Below are positions 1 through 7,198 of a stretch of 14,724 bases of DNA, piece by piece. A program made the position numbers and the translations under genes. Source of the DNA: an uncultured Carnobacterium sp. (GTDB lineage Bacteria > Bacillota > Bacilli > Lactobacillales > Aerococcaceae); the NCBI GenBank assembly GCA_937967765.1, contig CALCML010000119.1, positions 1 to 14,724 on the forward strand, written 5' to 3'. The notes beneath the pieces are model-generated. The model was not told the origin of the DNA and ran no database searches. It saw only the letters and a list, made by a program, of their open reading frames with translations. Positions within the stretch are counted from its first letter, which is position 1; each line of letters begins with the position of its first letter.

Positions 1-122
1 AAAATAACACGTGCATCTACGCCTAATTCACGAAGGGCTTTTGGAAGAGAACCAATAACGTCTCCTAACCCTCCAACTTTAACAAAGGGAGCTGCTTCAG
101 CTGCAATAAAACAAACTTTCAT
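1..122 (-). CDS. glgA: Glycogen synthase, N-terminal fragment (cut by window edge)
   Basis: Glycogen synthase transfers glucose from ADP-glucose to the non-reducing end of an alpha-1,4-glucan in the cytoplasm. Only the first 40 codons are in the window. The translation opens [20 protein letters not shown], which carries the K-x-G-G-L motif (from Lys15) that binds ADP-glucose in GT5 bacterial glycogen and starch synthases, followed by the [10 protein letters not shown] stretch also typical of the family. The ATG at 122-120 has an AAGGAG ribosome binding site at 130-135, seven bases upstream, and a TATAAT -10 box further up, so this is a true gene start and the gene probably has its own promoter. 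The glgBCD genes that usually accompany glgA are not in the window. The family call is secure from this motif-rich N-terminus; the rest of the protein cannot be judged. Confidence 0.9.
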   Translation of the reverse strand, partial: MKVCFIAAEAAPFVKVGGLGDVIGSLPKALRELGVDARVI

Positions 123-152
123 ACACTTTCTCCTTTAACTTGTGATAGGTTT

Positions 153-158
153 ATTATA
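153..158 (-). promoter_or_regulatory. -10 element (TATAAT) of the probable glgA promoter
   Basis: Reading the minus strand, a perfect TATAAT lies about 30 bases upstream of the glgA ATG and downstream of the terminator of the preceding gene. No good -35 hexamer is present at 16-18 bases (the best is TAGTTC), so an activator may be needed or the promoter may be weak. Confidence 0.5.
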
Positions 159-215
159 CCTTGAAATCATGAAAAGAACTAGACTTCTTATATAATAAAA
201 TAAATAAATCAAACT

Positions 216-247
216 AAATAAAAAACCTAGGACAAATGTCCTAGGTT
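216..247 (-). terminator. Rho-independent terminator of the 258-731 gene
   Basis: A perfect 10-bp stem AACCTAGGAC / GTCCTAGGTT closes a four-base loop at 224-247. On the minus strand it is followed by a T-rich run (TTTTTT then ATTT). It begins about ten bases after the stop codon of the unknown gene and separates it from glgA. Confidence 0.88.
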
Positions 248-257
248 CAATTGGCAA

Positions 258-731
258 TTAAATTTCTGGGTAGATATCTTCCACAGATTTTTCTGGGTCA
301 ATCACGATGAATAAGTTACCGTGTGATCCAATTGCTGAACTTTGGTATTTGTTGTCATTTCCATCTTCATCTACTGGGCTGTATGGGAAATAAACACGAT
401 CTTTGTCAACAATTACATCTGATTTTGGATGATTTCCATCAACATATAAAATATCCATTAATTCGATATCGCTATATTTTTTAACGCGTTCGAACATTCC
501 TAATTCTAAACCACCTAAGTTGATGTCTTCTGACATAACGTGGTCTGCTTCAGGGAAGATTTCGATACGTAATGATTCACATGGGTGAATTTCTTGGAAT
601 TCGCCACCGTTAATACGTCCAAATGATGTTGTAACTTTTTTAATCCATAAGTCACCAATCAAACGACGATTAATCGTCCATGTTTCTCCATTTCTAAATA
701 CAAATCGTAAACCTGACATAACCTTTTTCAT
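258..731 (-). CDS. Conserved-looking hypothetical protein, 157 aa, unknown function
   Basis: I do not recognise this family. The 157-residue product has no signal peptide, membrane segment or cysteine pair, and only one Cys. It is acidic overall, with many short strand-like stretches separated by Gly/Asn/Asp turns, which suggests a soluble, mainly beta protein. No nucleotide-binding or catalytic signature is visible. The start is well supported: ATG at 731 with AAGGAG nine bases upstream; a second ATG four codons in is a less likely start. The gene is transcribed alone, with an extended -10 promoter at 772-800 and a strong terminator at 216-247. A clean reading frame with dedicated promoter, ribosome site and terminator argues for a real, expressed gene. 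It sits between cca and glgA, but nothing in the sequence ties it to either. Confidence 0.8.
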   Translation of the reverse strand: MKKVMSGLRFVFRNGETWTINRRLIGDLWIKKVTTSFGRINGGEFQEIHPCESLRIEIFPEADHVMSEDINLGGLELGMFERVKKYSDIELMDILYVDGNHPKSDVIVDKDRVYFPYSPVDEDGNDNKYQSSAIGSHGNLFIVIDPEKSVEDIYPEI

Positions 732-771
732 ATAGGGTCACTCCTTAAAATAAATTATTGCTTACACAATG

Positions 772-800
772 ATAATACCATTGAAACGCCTTTCATTCAA
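772..800 (-). promoter_or_regulatory. SigA-type extended -10 promoter of the 258-731 gene
   Basis: On the minus strand: -35 TTGAAT (795-800), a 17-base spacer ending in TGG, and -10 TATTAT (772-777). The TG one base before the -10 makes it an extended -10 promoter. It is about 40 bases upstream of the ATG at 731. No canonical terminator separates it from cca, so read-through from the cca operon is also possible. Confidence 0.72.
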
Positions 801-855
801 GAATTATATTAAATTAAATGGCTTTCAATAAATTGTTTTTCATTTCAATGAAACT

Positions 856-2088
856 TTATTTACTTTCACTGAAATTATTTCTAATCCATGAAACGATCTC
901 AGTATTTTCATTAGGTAATCTACCAGATAAAATCTCTGTTTGAAGAGCTTGTAAGACTTCACCAATAATAGGCCCCATCTTCTCTAAGCCAAGTGCTTCT
1001 TTTACTCCAAACCCATCAATTTGAATGTCTTTCATCGAACGAATCGGTAATTGTCGATACACTTCTTCTAACTCTACTAATTGTTCACTGTGGCCAATTC
1101 CTGGTAACAACTGCTCTACTTCAATCGCTAAAACTTCTGGACATTCATAGGCAAGGAATGCATCCCACTCTTTTTCAAGACGAGCAAGCAATGTTTGATA
1201 GCCTGTTAATATAGTAGAGATTTGGTCATTTGAAGATTTCCAATTTTTCAATACTTTTCTTAAATGAGGGATACTTAATCGTTCATAGTACGCAAATAAA
1301 ATCCATGCTTGCGTAATCGTCATTTTTTCTAGCGGGAATTCCCCTAATTTTAAGAGTGTCTCTTTGGCCTCTTTAAAATCTGGACAAGAATGGTATAACT
1401 CACTCTCTACAAATGCTTTAAAGGCAAGATCGCGATGTGGACTCAGTATCATCTTCTCAAACTCAACTTTCATACGCTCCACCGCTACTCGCTCTAAATT
1501 GGCTTTTAAAGTACGAATTGCATTAAACGTATCAGATTCTATCGAAAAGCCTAATTGTCCCGCAAAACGAACTGCACGCATCATCCGTAAGGCATCTTCA
1601 TTAAAACGCTCCATAGGATTTCCAACACAGCGGATAATGCCACGATCTAAATCTTCAATCCCATTAAAATAATCGACAATTTCTTCTTTGTCGTTCACTG
1701 CGAGTGCATTAATCGTAAAATCCCTGCGCATCAAGTCTTCTTCCAGACTTCTAACAAAGGTCACGGAATCTGGATGTCTAAAGTCCTGGTACGTTCCTTC
1801 TGTACGAAATGTTGTCACCTCATAGCTATCATGATGATGGAGTACAAGAACGGTACCATGTTCGATTCCCACATCTACCGTATGCGAAAAGAGACTCTTC
1901 ACTTCTTCTGGCGTTGCGCTTGTCGCAATATCTACATCAGAAATTTCTTTTCCAAGAACCAAATCACGGACTGAACCACCCACAAAAACGGCTTCGTGTC
2001 CAGCTTCTTTTAACGTTTGAAGAACAGGGAGTGCACTAACGAAGAGCGGTACCGATTGTATATCAACTTTTCGTTTAAAATCACTCAT
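856..2088 (-). CDS. cca: CCA tRNA nucleotidyltransferase (class II)
   Basis: Adds or repairs the 3'-terminal CCA of tRNAs using CTP and ATP, in the cytoplasm. The 410-residue protein shows the class II nucleotidyltransferase head: GGSVRD at 37-42, the metal-binding DVD at 51-53, RRDFTINAL at 121-129 (the RRDFT motif that closes the active site), and EDALRMMRAVRFA at 164-176, which belongs to the nucleotide-selecting neck. The remainder is the helical body and tail that hold tRNA; the length is usual for Bacillota. The ATG at 2088 has AGGAG about eight bases upstream, and the start overlaps the end of ypiB by 8 bases, so translation is probably coupled. It is the last gene of the ypiA-ypiB-cca operon. 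No clear terminator follows it, only a short TTTCAT/ATGAAA hairpin without a T-run. Confidence 0.96.
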   Translation of the reverse strand: MSDFKRKVDIQSVPLFVSALPVLQTLKEAGHEAVFVGGSVRDLVLGKEISDVDIATSATPEEVKSLFSHTVDVGIEHGTVLVLHHHDSYEVTTFRTEGTYQDFRHPDSVTFVRSLEEDLMRRDFTINALAVNDKEEIVDYFNGIEDLDRGIIRCVGNPMERFNEDALRMMRAVRFAGQLGFSIESDTFNAIRTLKANLERVAVERMKVEFEKMILSPHRDLAFKAFVESELYHSCPDFKEAKETLLKLGEFPLEKMTITQAWILFAYYERLSIPHLRKVLKNWKSSNDQISTILTGYQTLLARLEKEWDAFLAYECPEVLAIEVEQLLPGIGHSEQLVELEEVYRQLPIRSMKDIQIDGFGVKEALGLEKMGPIIGEVLQALQTEILSGRLPNENTEIVSWIRNNFSESK

Positions 2089-2611
2089 CTTCTAACTCCT
2101 TTAATCGATTCGTTAATTCCATGAAACGCTGAGAGTCCATTGATTCCAGGGCCTCATTGATTTCTGCTTTCAATTGAGAAATCAACACTTCCTTTTGAAT
2201 ACTATCTAATTCATCCTCCACTACTTCCATTTCTTCTACTTCTGAGATGTAATAAGGATTTTTCTCTAATACGGCAAAACTCACCATACTCTTATAGGCG
2301 TTTGGAAAATCTAATTCCACATAGCAATCTTCTTTCCAATGAAGGCGCATATCATGAAAGGCTACTTCTGGATTATCGAATTTGGTTCCTTCCTTATAAA
2401 ATAGGAAAGATTCTTGAGCAGGTTTAATCGTTGAAAATAACATTCCTTTTGGAGTAGCTTCCACATGCTCCACGAAATGAATTTGTTTCAACAATAACTC
2501 ATGGTTTAACAAGTAGTTCAGAATCCACAATGACTCTCTTCTTTTCAAAGAATGATTTGAAATGAACCACGAAATAAATTTCTTCTTCGTTTCTAAACTT
2601 GGGTTAAACAA
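2081..2611 (-). CDS. ypiB: YpiB family protein (UPF0302 domain plus C-terminal IDEAL motif)
   Basis: A soluble protein of the Bacillus YpiB family, whose biochemical role is not established. Residues about 2-123 form the UPF0302 domain, recognisable from LKRRESLWILNYLLNH and IHFVEHV. An acidic linker (about 124-145) leads to an IDEAL-type helix at about 147-172 (INEALESMDSQRFMELTNRL). The start is set at the TTG at 2611 (176 aa): AGGAGG lies six bases before it and includes the ypiA TAG stop, as TAGGAGG. A longer frame opening with TTG at 2632 would put that Shine-Dalgarno inside the coding region. Ten bases separate it from ypiA, and its stop overlaps cca, so the three genes form one operon. 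The ypiA-ypiB pairing is the same as in B. subtilis. Confidence 0.88.
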   Translation of the reverse strand: MFNPSLETKKKFISWFISNHSLKRRESLWILNYLLNHELLLKQIHFVEHVEATPKGMLFSTIKPAQESFLFYKEGTKFDNPEVAFHDMRLHWKEDCYVELDFPNAYKSMVSFAVLEKNPYYISEVEEMEVVEDELDSIQKEVLISQLKAEINEALESMDSQRFMELTNRLKELEDE

Positions 2612-2621
2612 AGTATCCCTC

Positions 2622-3893
2622 CTACTCTTCAAAAATAAATGTATAACGGATAAATTCAGGATTAAACGGATCTACCTTTAACGCTTCTTGTAAGGCTGGT
2701 GCTGCTAAATCTTTACGCCCCTCTTCAATCATAAAGCGGATATAATCTTCTAAGAATTCAACAGAACTTTCCCCTGCTTCATAGGCTTTTTGATAGTTTG
2801 TAAATGCCTCGCTGTACTCTTCCATTGCTTCATAAGTTTTCGCAAACAAGTAAAGAATCACCGCATCTTCTTTTGTTTCTAAGCTTTCAAGGAATGCAAT
2901 ACTTTCCTCATATTCTTCCTCATCGTTTAAAGCCTCAACATAACTTGTCACATTAAGTAAAGAGTCACTGTTAATGTTTACGGCTTCTTTTAATTCTTGT
3001 AATCCAACTTTAGGATTTCCTGTTGCGATTTCAATTTGGCCAAGAATACGATGTGCTTCATCATTCAATTCATCAAAAGCAATCCACTTTTTCGCATATT
3101 CTTTTGCTTCTTCGTCACGTTTCAAGATTAAAAGACATTGAATCACATTCAGTGTCACTTCACTATTTTCAGGTTCACGTTCTAGAAGTTCCATGTAGTA
3201 CTCGAGAGCTTTCTCATAGTTGCCCTCAATGGACTCATAAGACGCCATTTGAAGTAATAAATCACTAGAGAGGCCATCAATACTCTCGTCGCCAATAAAT
3301 TGCTCTAAGGGCTCTTTATTGCCCATTCTCAAAGTCGCTTCAACATACAACTCTTGTGCACGTTCTTCTTCACCGGTTTCTGCTGGATTTTGTTTTAAGA
3401 AACGCTCCAAGAAAAAAGCGCTACGTTCGAAACTTCCCGCTTCAAATAATAAAGTTCCAAGGTAAAAATCAATAATCGCTTCATCTGGTTCCAAGTCTTT
3501 TGCTTTTAAGAGTTTCTTCTCTGCTAAGTCGAAATCTCCTTCTTCTCGGTACGCTTCTGACTGAACCACTAACACACTTGGATAGTCTGGATCTGTTTCA
3601 GGAATATCATACAGAATCGATAACGCTTGATCTGTTTCTCCTTCAGCCACTAAAATCTCGGCTAATAAAATCGTCCAAATCGCTTCGTCTGGTTCAACTT
3701 CGGTGAGTCGTAACAAGGCACGTTTGGCTTCTTCGTAGAATCCAATTGATACAGAATAGGTCGCTAAATCTGCCATCTCTTGAAGGTCTTTTTCTGGGTC
3801 AAAATTGTCAAAAAAATGATGGTAGTGTTCATAGACTTTATCAATATCTTGTTCTTGTAAGGCTTGTTCAATCGCTTCGATTACTTGTGTCAT
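2622..3893 (-). CDS. ypiA: TPR-repeat protein, YpiA-like
   Basis: A 423-residue cytoplasmic protein made almost entirely of helical tetratricopeptide-like repeats, for example GFYEEAKRALLRLTEVEPDE near 52-71, DFDLAEKKLLKAKDLEPDEA near 118-137, and NYEKALEYYMELLEREPEN near 224-242. It has no signal peptide or membrane segment and is strongly acidic. TPR solenoids act as protein-protein scaffolds; no partner can be named from sequence. The position directly before ypiB matches B. subtilis YpiA. The ATG at 3893 has AAAGGAG five bases upstream. A small TGCAG/CTGCA hairpin (3906-3920) abuts that ribosome site. No convincing -35/-10 pair lies between the hup terminator and this gene, so transcription may start at a weak promoter or come partly from hup read-through. 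Confidence 0.88.
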   Translation of the reverse strand: MTQVIEAIEQALQEQDIDKVYEHYHHFFDNFDPEKDLQEMADLATYSVSIGFYEEAKRALLRLTEVEPDEAIWTILLAEILVAEGETDQALSILYDIPETDPDYPSVLVVQSEAYREEGDFDLAEKKLLKAKDLEPDEAIIDFYLGTLLFEAGSFERSAFFLERFLKQNPAETGEEERAQELYVEATLRMGNKEPLEQFIGDESIDGLSSDLLLQMASYESIEGNYEKALEYYMELLEREPENSEVTLNVIQCLLILKRDEEAKEYAKKWIAFDELNDEAHRILGQIEIATGNPKVGLQELKEAVNINSDSLLNVTSYVEALNDEEEYEESIAFLESLETKEDAVILYLFAKTYEAMEEYSEAFTNYQKAYEAGESSVEFLEDYIRFMIEEGRKDLAAPALQEALKVDPFNPEFIRYTFIFEE

Positions 3894-3905
3894 AATGTCT
3901 CCTTT

Positions 3906-3920
3906 TGCAGATGAACTGCA
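3906..3920 (-). promoter_or_regulatory. Small hairpin abutting the ypiA ribosome binding site
   Basis: TGCAG and CTGCA (5 bp, five-base loop) sit immediately upstream of the AAAGGAG that serves ypiA. It could modestly tune access to the ribosome site, or it could be chance. Confidence 0.3.
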
Positions 3921-3952
3921 TGTTATATATGTATCTATTAAAGTTTTACACC

Positions 3953-3995
3953 AAAAAAAGAAGGTGTTATATAGAGTTAACTCTAATATAACACC
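3953..3995 (-). terminator. Strong Rho-independent terminator of hup
   Basis: GGTGTTATAT and its exact complement ATATAACACC (3963-3972 and 3986-3995) form a 10-bp stem. Inside it, AGAGTTAACTCT is itself self-complementary, so the stem can extend to about 15 bp around a single bulged base. On the minus strand it is followed by TTC and then seven Ts. It lies about 40 bases past the hup stop. Confidence 0.92.
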
Positions 3996-4033
3996 AATTA
4001 AAACTTCATGCTATGAAAAATAATTCATTGGAA

Positions 4034-4312
4034 TTATTTTTTAACTGCATCTTTAAGAGCTTTACCAGCTTTGAATGCTGGAACTTTAGAAGCTTTGATT
4101 TTGATTTCTTTACCTGTTTGAGGGTTACGTCCTTTACGAGCAGCGCGTTCGCGTACTTCGAATGTACCAAATCCGATAACTTGAACTTTTTCGCCTGCTT
4201 TTAAAGCTTCTTGAATTGTTTCGAATAACGCTTCAACTGTTGCTGAAACATCTTTCTTTGTTAATTGCGTTTTTTTAGCAACGCGATCTACTAATTCTGC
4301 TTTGTTAGCCAT
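4034..4312 (-). CDS. hup: DNA-binding protein HU
   Basis: A small basic nucleoid protein that binds and bends DNA without sequence specificity, as a homodimer. The 92 residues match the HU family end to end: [15 protein letters not shown] at the N-terminus, the dimer-core helices, the strand [14 protein letters not shown] at 47-60, then [10 protein letters not shown] (61-70), which begins the DNA-embracing beta arm with its intercalating Pro64, and a C-terminal helix rich in Lys. The ATG at 4312 has GGAGGTG about eight bases upstream. The gene is monocistronic: a near-consensus promoter at 4408-4436, a leader of about 90 bases with a hairpin at its 5' end, and a strong terminator at 3953-3995. 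The strong signals fit the abundance expected of HU. The der-hup order is common in Bacillota. Confidence 0.98.
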   Translation of the reverse strand: MANKAELVDRVAKKTQLTKKDVSATVEALFETIQEALKAGEKVQVIGFGTFEVRERAARKGRNPQTGKEIKIKASKVPAFKAGKALKDAVKK

Positions 4313-4375
4313 TTTAGTTTCACCTCCGTCAAATAAGAATTTCTATCAGAGTTCGTTGAGTGGTCCAACTTATCT

Positions 4376-4402
4376 GGAAATCGAAAATTAGTTTTGATTT
4401 CC
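4376..4402 (-). promoter_or_regulatory. Hairpin at the predicted 5' end of the hup mRNA
   Basis: GGAAATC and GATTTCC (7 bp) close a further AAAA/TTTT step around one bulged C and a CTAA loop. Transcription from the -10 box at 4408-4413 should start at about 4402-4400, so the stem would form at or within a base or two of the transcript 5' end. No T-run follows, so it is not a terminator. A role in mRNA stability is inferred. Confidence 0.5.
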
Positions 4403-4407
4403 TCTAA

Positions 4408-4436
4408 ATTATACCATTCAACCTCAATAGTTTCAA
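4408..4436 (-). promoter_or_regulatory. Strong SigA promoter of hup
   Basis: On the minus strand: -35 TTGAAA (4431-4436), a spacer of exactly 17 bases, and a perfect -10 TATAAT (4408-4413) preceded by TGG, i.e. an extended -10. This is the best promoter in the window. Confidence 0.92.
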
Positions 4437-4475
4437 CGTTTTATATCCTGTTTTATAAGCTTGCTATGAAATTTT

Positions 4476-5789
4476 TTACTTTCTTTGACGCGTAATCATA
4501 TGAATTGGTGTTCCCTCGAAGCCAAAAGCTGAGCGAATACGGTTTTCTAAGAAACGTTCGTATGAGAAATGCATCAATTCAACATCATTTACAAATGTGA
4601 CAAATGTTGGTGGTTGAATCGCTACTTGCGTCATATAGTAAATCTTCAAGCGGTTCCCTTTATCCGTTGGTGTTGGGTTCATCGCGATTGCATCCATCAA
4701 TACATCGTTTAGTACTGAAGATGAAATACGACGTGAACGAACTTCATGAATCTCTTTTAGAATTGGTGGGATTTTTGAAAGACGTTGTTTTGTCTTTGCA
4801 GATACAAAAATAATCGGAGCATATGATAAGTATAGGAATTCTTGACGAATCTTATCCTCAAACTCTTTATACGTTGAATTATCTTTTTCAAGCGTATCCC
4901 ATTTATTCACTAAAATAACGACACCTTTACCGGCTTCATGAGCGTAACCAGCAATCTTCTTATCTTGTTCTTGAATTCCCTCTTCGGCATTCAAGACCAC
5001 ACAAACAATGTCGCTTCGTTCAATCGCTCTTAAGGCACGTAAGACACTATATTTTTCAGTCGATTCAAAGACACGGCCCTTCTTACGAATACCGGCAGTA
5101 TCAATCATCTTGAAGACAGTACCTTCTTCATCTTCGAATGTCGTATCGATGGCATCACGAGTCGTCCCTGCAACATTCGATACAATTACACGCTCTTCAC
5201 CAAGCATCGCATTCACTAAGCTTGATTTCCCTACGTTTGGACGGCCGATAAAACTAAACTTAATGATGTCTTTATCCTCTTCGTCTCCTTTATCTTCAGG
5301 GAAAGCTTTAACAGCTGCGTCTAATAAGTCTCCAAGACCTAGCCCGTGACTTCCTGAAATTGGGAAGGGTTCACCGAATCCTAATGCATAGAAATCAAAA
5401 ATCTCAGAACGCAATTCAGGATTGTCGACTTTATTAACAGCTAGTAAAACTGGTTTATTTGTGCGATAGAGTAATTTTGCAATGTGTTCATCAGTCGTTG
5501 TCACGCCCTCTTTCACACTTGTAAGGAAGATAATCACATCTGCTTCTTCCATCGCAATCTCTGCTTGCATACGGATGTTTGACATAAACGGTTCATCCGT
5601 AATATCAATTCCACCTGTATCAATAATATTAAATGAGTGACCTAACCACTCACCTTCAGAATAGATACGGTCACGAGTGACTCCGGCGATATCTTCTACG
5701 ATAGAGATACGTTCTCCGACAATACGGTTAAAAATTGTAGATTTTCCGACATTTGGTCTTCCTACAACGGCAATAACTGGTGTTGACAT
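4476..5789 (-). CDS. der: Ribosome biogenesis GTPase Der (EngA)
   Basis: An essential double GTPase needed for maturation of the 50S ribosomal subunit. The 437 residues contain two Ras-like domains in tandem and a C-terminal KH-like domain. First domain: P-loop GRPNVGKST at 10-18, DTGG at 57-60, NKVD at 119-122. Second domain: P-loop GRPNVGKSS at 182-190, DTAG at 230-233, NKWD at 295-298, SAK at 330-332. The KH-like domain runs from about 354 to the basic end RQRK. All nucleotide-binding motifs are intact and the length is typical. The ATG at 5789 is preceded by AAAGGAGG. The gene follows rpsA, whose terminator lies in the 84-base gap; a possible promoter (5816-5843) overlaps that terminator. 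No clear terminator follows der before hup. Confidence 0.97.
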   Translation of the reverse strand: MSTPVIAVVGRPNVGKSTIFNRIVGERISIVEDIAGVTRDRIYSEGEWLGHSFNIIDTGGIDITDEPFMSNIRMQAEIAMEEADVIIFLTSVKEGVTTTDEHIAKLLYRTNKPVLLAVNKVDNPELRSEIFDFYALGFGEPFPISGSHGLGLGDLLDAAVKAFPEDKGDEEDKDIIKFSFIGRPNVGKSSLVNAMLGEERVIVSNVAGTTRDAIDTTFEDEEGTVFKMIDTAGIRKKGRVFESTEKYSVLRALRAIERSDIVCVVLNAEEGIQEQDKKIAGYAHEAGKGVVILVNKWDTLEKDNSTYKEFEDKIRQEFLYLSYAPIIFVSAKTKQRLSKIPPILKEIHEVRSRRISSSVLNDVLMDAIAMNPTPTDKGNRLKIYYMTQVAIQPPTFVTFVNDVELMHFSYERFLENRIRSAFGFEGTPIHMITRQRK

Positions 5790-5815
5790 ACTATTCCTCC
5801 TTTTTCTCTAATTCT

Positions 5816-5843
5816 ATCATAAAAATAGTCTGGAACCAGTCCA
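5816..5843 (-). promoter_or_regulatory. Possible der promoter inside the rpsA terminator
   Basis: On the minus strand: TGGACT (4 of 6 to the -35 consensus, 5838-5843), a 16-base spacer, and TATGAT (5 of 6 to the -10 consensus, 5816-5821). The -35 lies in the right arm and loop edge of the terminator hairpin as drawn on the plus strand. The overlap may be chance. Confidence 0.35.
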
Positions 5844-5851
5844 GACTATTT
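5821..5851 (-). terminator. Rho-independent terminator of rpsA
   Basis: A perfect 11-bp stem AAATAGTCTGG / CCAGACTATTT (5823-5851) closes a seven-base loop. On the minus strand the stem runs into five Ts, three of them paired in the stem. It lies about 20 bases after the rpsA stop. The short T-run suggests incomplete termination, so some read-through into der is likely. Confidence 0.78.
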
Positions 5852-5873
5852 CCACTTAACTTTTATTTGAATG

Positions 5874-7067
5874 TTATTCTTCAACTTTTAATTCAGAAAG
5901 TTGATCACCTAAACGATCTGCTAAAGAGAATGAAACATCTTCTTCAGGTAATTCGTAAGTTTCTTCAACAACTTCTTCAACTTCTTCTTTTTCAGGTTTT
6001 GGAGCTTCTTGTAAAGCTTTAATACTTAAAGAAATACGTTGTTGTTCTGGATGAACTTCAAGAACTTTCACTTGAACTTCTTGACCTTCTTTAAGAACTT
6101 CGTGTGGTGTTGCGATATGTTGGTGAGCGATTTGAGAGATGTGAACTAATCCTTCTACTCCAGGGAATAATTCAACAAATGCTCCGAATGTAGTTAGACG
6201 TTTTACTAAACCATCTAATACAGAACCAACTGCTGCACGTTCTTCAATGTTGTCCCATGGTCCTGCTAATGTATCTTTGATTGATAATGATACACGTCCG
6301 TTTTCTGGATCTACTGAAATAACTTTTGCTTGAACTTCTTCGCCAACTTTTAATTTGTCGCTTGCTTTCGCAACGTGCTCGTGAGAGATTTGTGAGATGT
6401 GAACTAAACCATCCACACCACCTAAGTCGATGAACGCACCGAAGTTTGTTAATCGAGCAACTTTACCAGTCACTACAGAACCTTCTTGAATTGCTTCAAA
6501 TACAGCTGCACGCTTAGCTGCTTTTTCAGCTGCAACTAAGTTTTTACGTGATAAGATTAAACGATTTTCGCTTGGTTCGATTTCAACGATTTCAAAAGCT
6601 AATGTTTGGCCTTTGAATTGAGCTAAGTTATCAACATAGTGGTCTGATACCATTGAAGCTGGCACGAAAGCACGAACTCCTGCGTCCACTACTAAACCAC
6701 CTTTAACTGCATCCACAACTGGAGCTTCGATGATTTCTTTGTTATCGAATTTAGCTTGAATTTCTTCCCAAACTTTACGTGCATCTACACGTTTTTTAGA
6801 AAGTAAGAAACTTCCATTTTCTTTATCTTTGATTTGTTTGATGACTACTAAATCAACAACATCTCCTACAGCTAAAACGTCTTCTACACGTTCAACTGGT
6901 GATGTAGATAATTCGTTAAAAGGAATAACCCCTTCAACTCCTCCACCGATAATTCCGACGATGGCTTGTTTATCTTGTAGAGTTAATACTTCACCTTGTA
7001 CTAAATCTCCGATTTGAATATCTTTAACGATATCTAGCGCATCTTGCATTGTTTGTAATTCTGACAT
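5874..7067 (-). CDS. rpsA: Ribosomal protein S1-like, four S1 RNA-binding domains
   Basis: A 397-residue RNA-binding protein with four S1 (OB-fold) domains at about 18-92, 110-175, 196-264 and 281-350. The last two carry the classic G-K-V/L...F-G-A-F...G-L-V-H-I-S-Q signature (GLVHISQIS and GLVHISQIA). A Glu-rich tail (351-397) follows. This is the four-domain form of low-GC Gram-positives (B. subtilis YpfD-like), shorter than the six-domain E. coli S1; whether it is a constitutive 30S component is not settled by sequence. The start is placed at the ATG at 7067, which has AGGAGG seven bases upstream. The frame continues upstream to a TTG at 7091, but that version would translate the Shine-Dalgarno itself. 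It follows cmk, a common pairing, and has its own extended -10 promoter and terminator. Confidence 0.95.
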   Translation of the reverse strand: MSELQTMQDALDIVKDIQIGDLVQGEVLTLQDKQAIVGIIGGGVEGVIPFNELSTSPVERVEDVLAVGDVVDLVVIKQIKDKENGSFLLSKKRVDARKVWEEIQAKFDNKEIIEAPVVDAVKGGLVVDAGVRAFVPASMVSDHYVDNLAQFKGQTLAFEIVEIEPSENRLILSRKNLVAAEKAAKRAAVFEAIQEGSVVTGKVARLTNFGAFIDLGGVDGLVHISQISHEHVAKASDKLKVGEEVQAKVISVDPENGRVSLSIKDTLAGPWDNIEERAAVGSVLDGLVKRLTTFGAFVELFPGVEGLVHISQIAHQHIATPHEVLKEGQEVQVKVLEVHPEQQRISLSIKALQEAPKPEKEEVEEVVEETYELPEEDVSFSLADRLGDQLSELKVEE

Positions 7068-7113
7068 GTGACTTCCTCCTAAGCGCGACAATTCATGCGA
7101 ACATCAAGTTTGA

Positions 7114-7127
7114 TTTTTGTGTAAAAT
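7114..7127 (-). repeat. Direct repeat copy in the rpsA leader
   Basis: ATTTTACACAAAAA on the minus strand, identical over all 14 bases to the copy at 7181-7194. It lies in the predicted untranslated leader, about 20-35 bases after the likely transcription start. Confidence 0.75.
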
Positions 7128-7148
7128 AAAACTTTTTATCCACTTACA

Positions 7149-7157
7149 ATCATACCA
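7149..7157 (-). promoter_or_regulatory. Extended -10 promoter element of rpsA
   Basis: On the minus strand, TGGTATGAT: a TATGAT -10 box (7149-7154) with the TG extension. No good -35 is present at 16-18 bases. It lies about 80 bases upstream of the rpsA ATG and between the two copies of a 14-bp direct repeat. Confidence 0.65.
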
Positions 7158-7180
7158 CTAAATGAAAACGAATTCTAGTG

Positions 7181-7194
7181 TTTTTGTGTAAAAT
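7181..7194 (-). repeat. Direct repeat copy upstream of the rpsA promoter
   Basis: The second copy of ATTTTACACAAAAA, 67 bases from the first, just upstream of where the rpsA -35 region would be and next to the cmk stop codon. The position would suit a regulator-binding site or an UP-type element; no binding protein can be named. Confidence 0.75.
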
Positions 7195-7198
7195 CTGG

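Noticed and set aside
842..872. TTTCAT/ATGAAA hairpin around the end of cca considered as a terminator
   Set aside because: The stem is six AT-rich base pairs and is followed by mixed sequence, not a T-run; listed only as a remark under cca.
4345..4370. GTTG/CAAC inverted repeat in the hup leader as a riboswitch or protein-binding stem
   Set aside because: Only four base pairs with a seven-base loop; too weak to support without covariation data.
5008..5349. Plus-strand open frame of 113 codons opposite der
   Set aside because: Antisense shadow of a conserved GTPase; Ser/Pro-rich composition typical of such shadows and no ribosome site.
7067..7091. Eight-residue N-terminal extension of rpsA from a TTG
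   Set aside because: The extension encodes the AGGAGG of the real ATG start at 7067.
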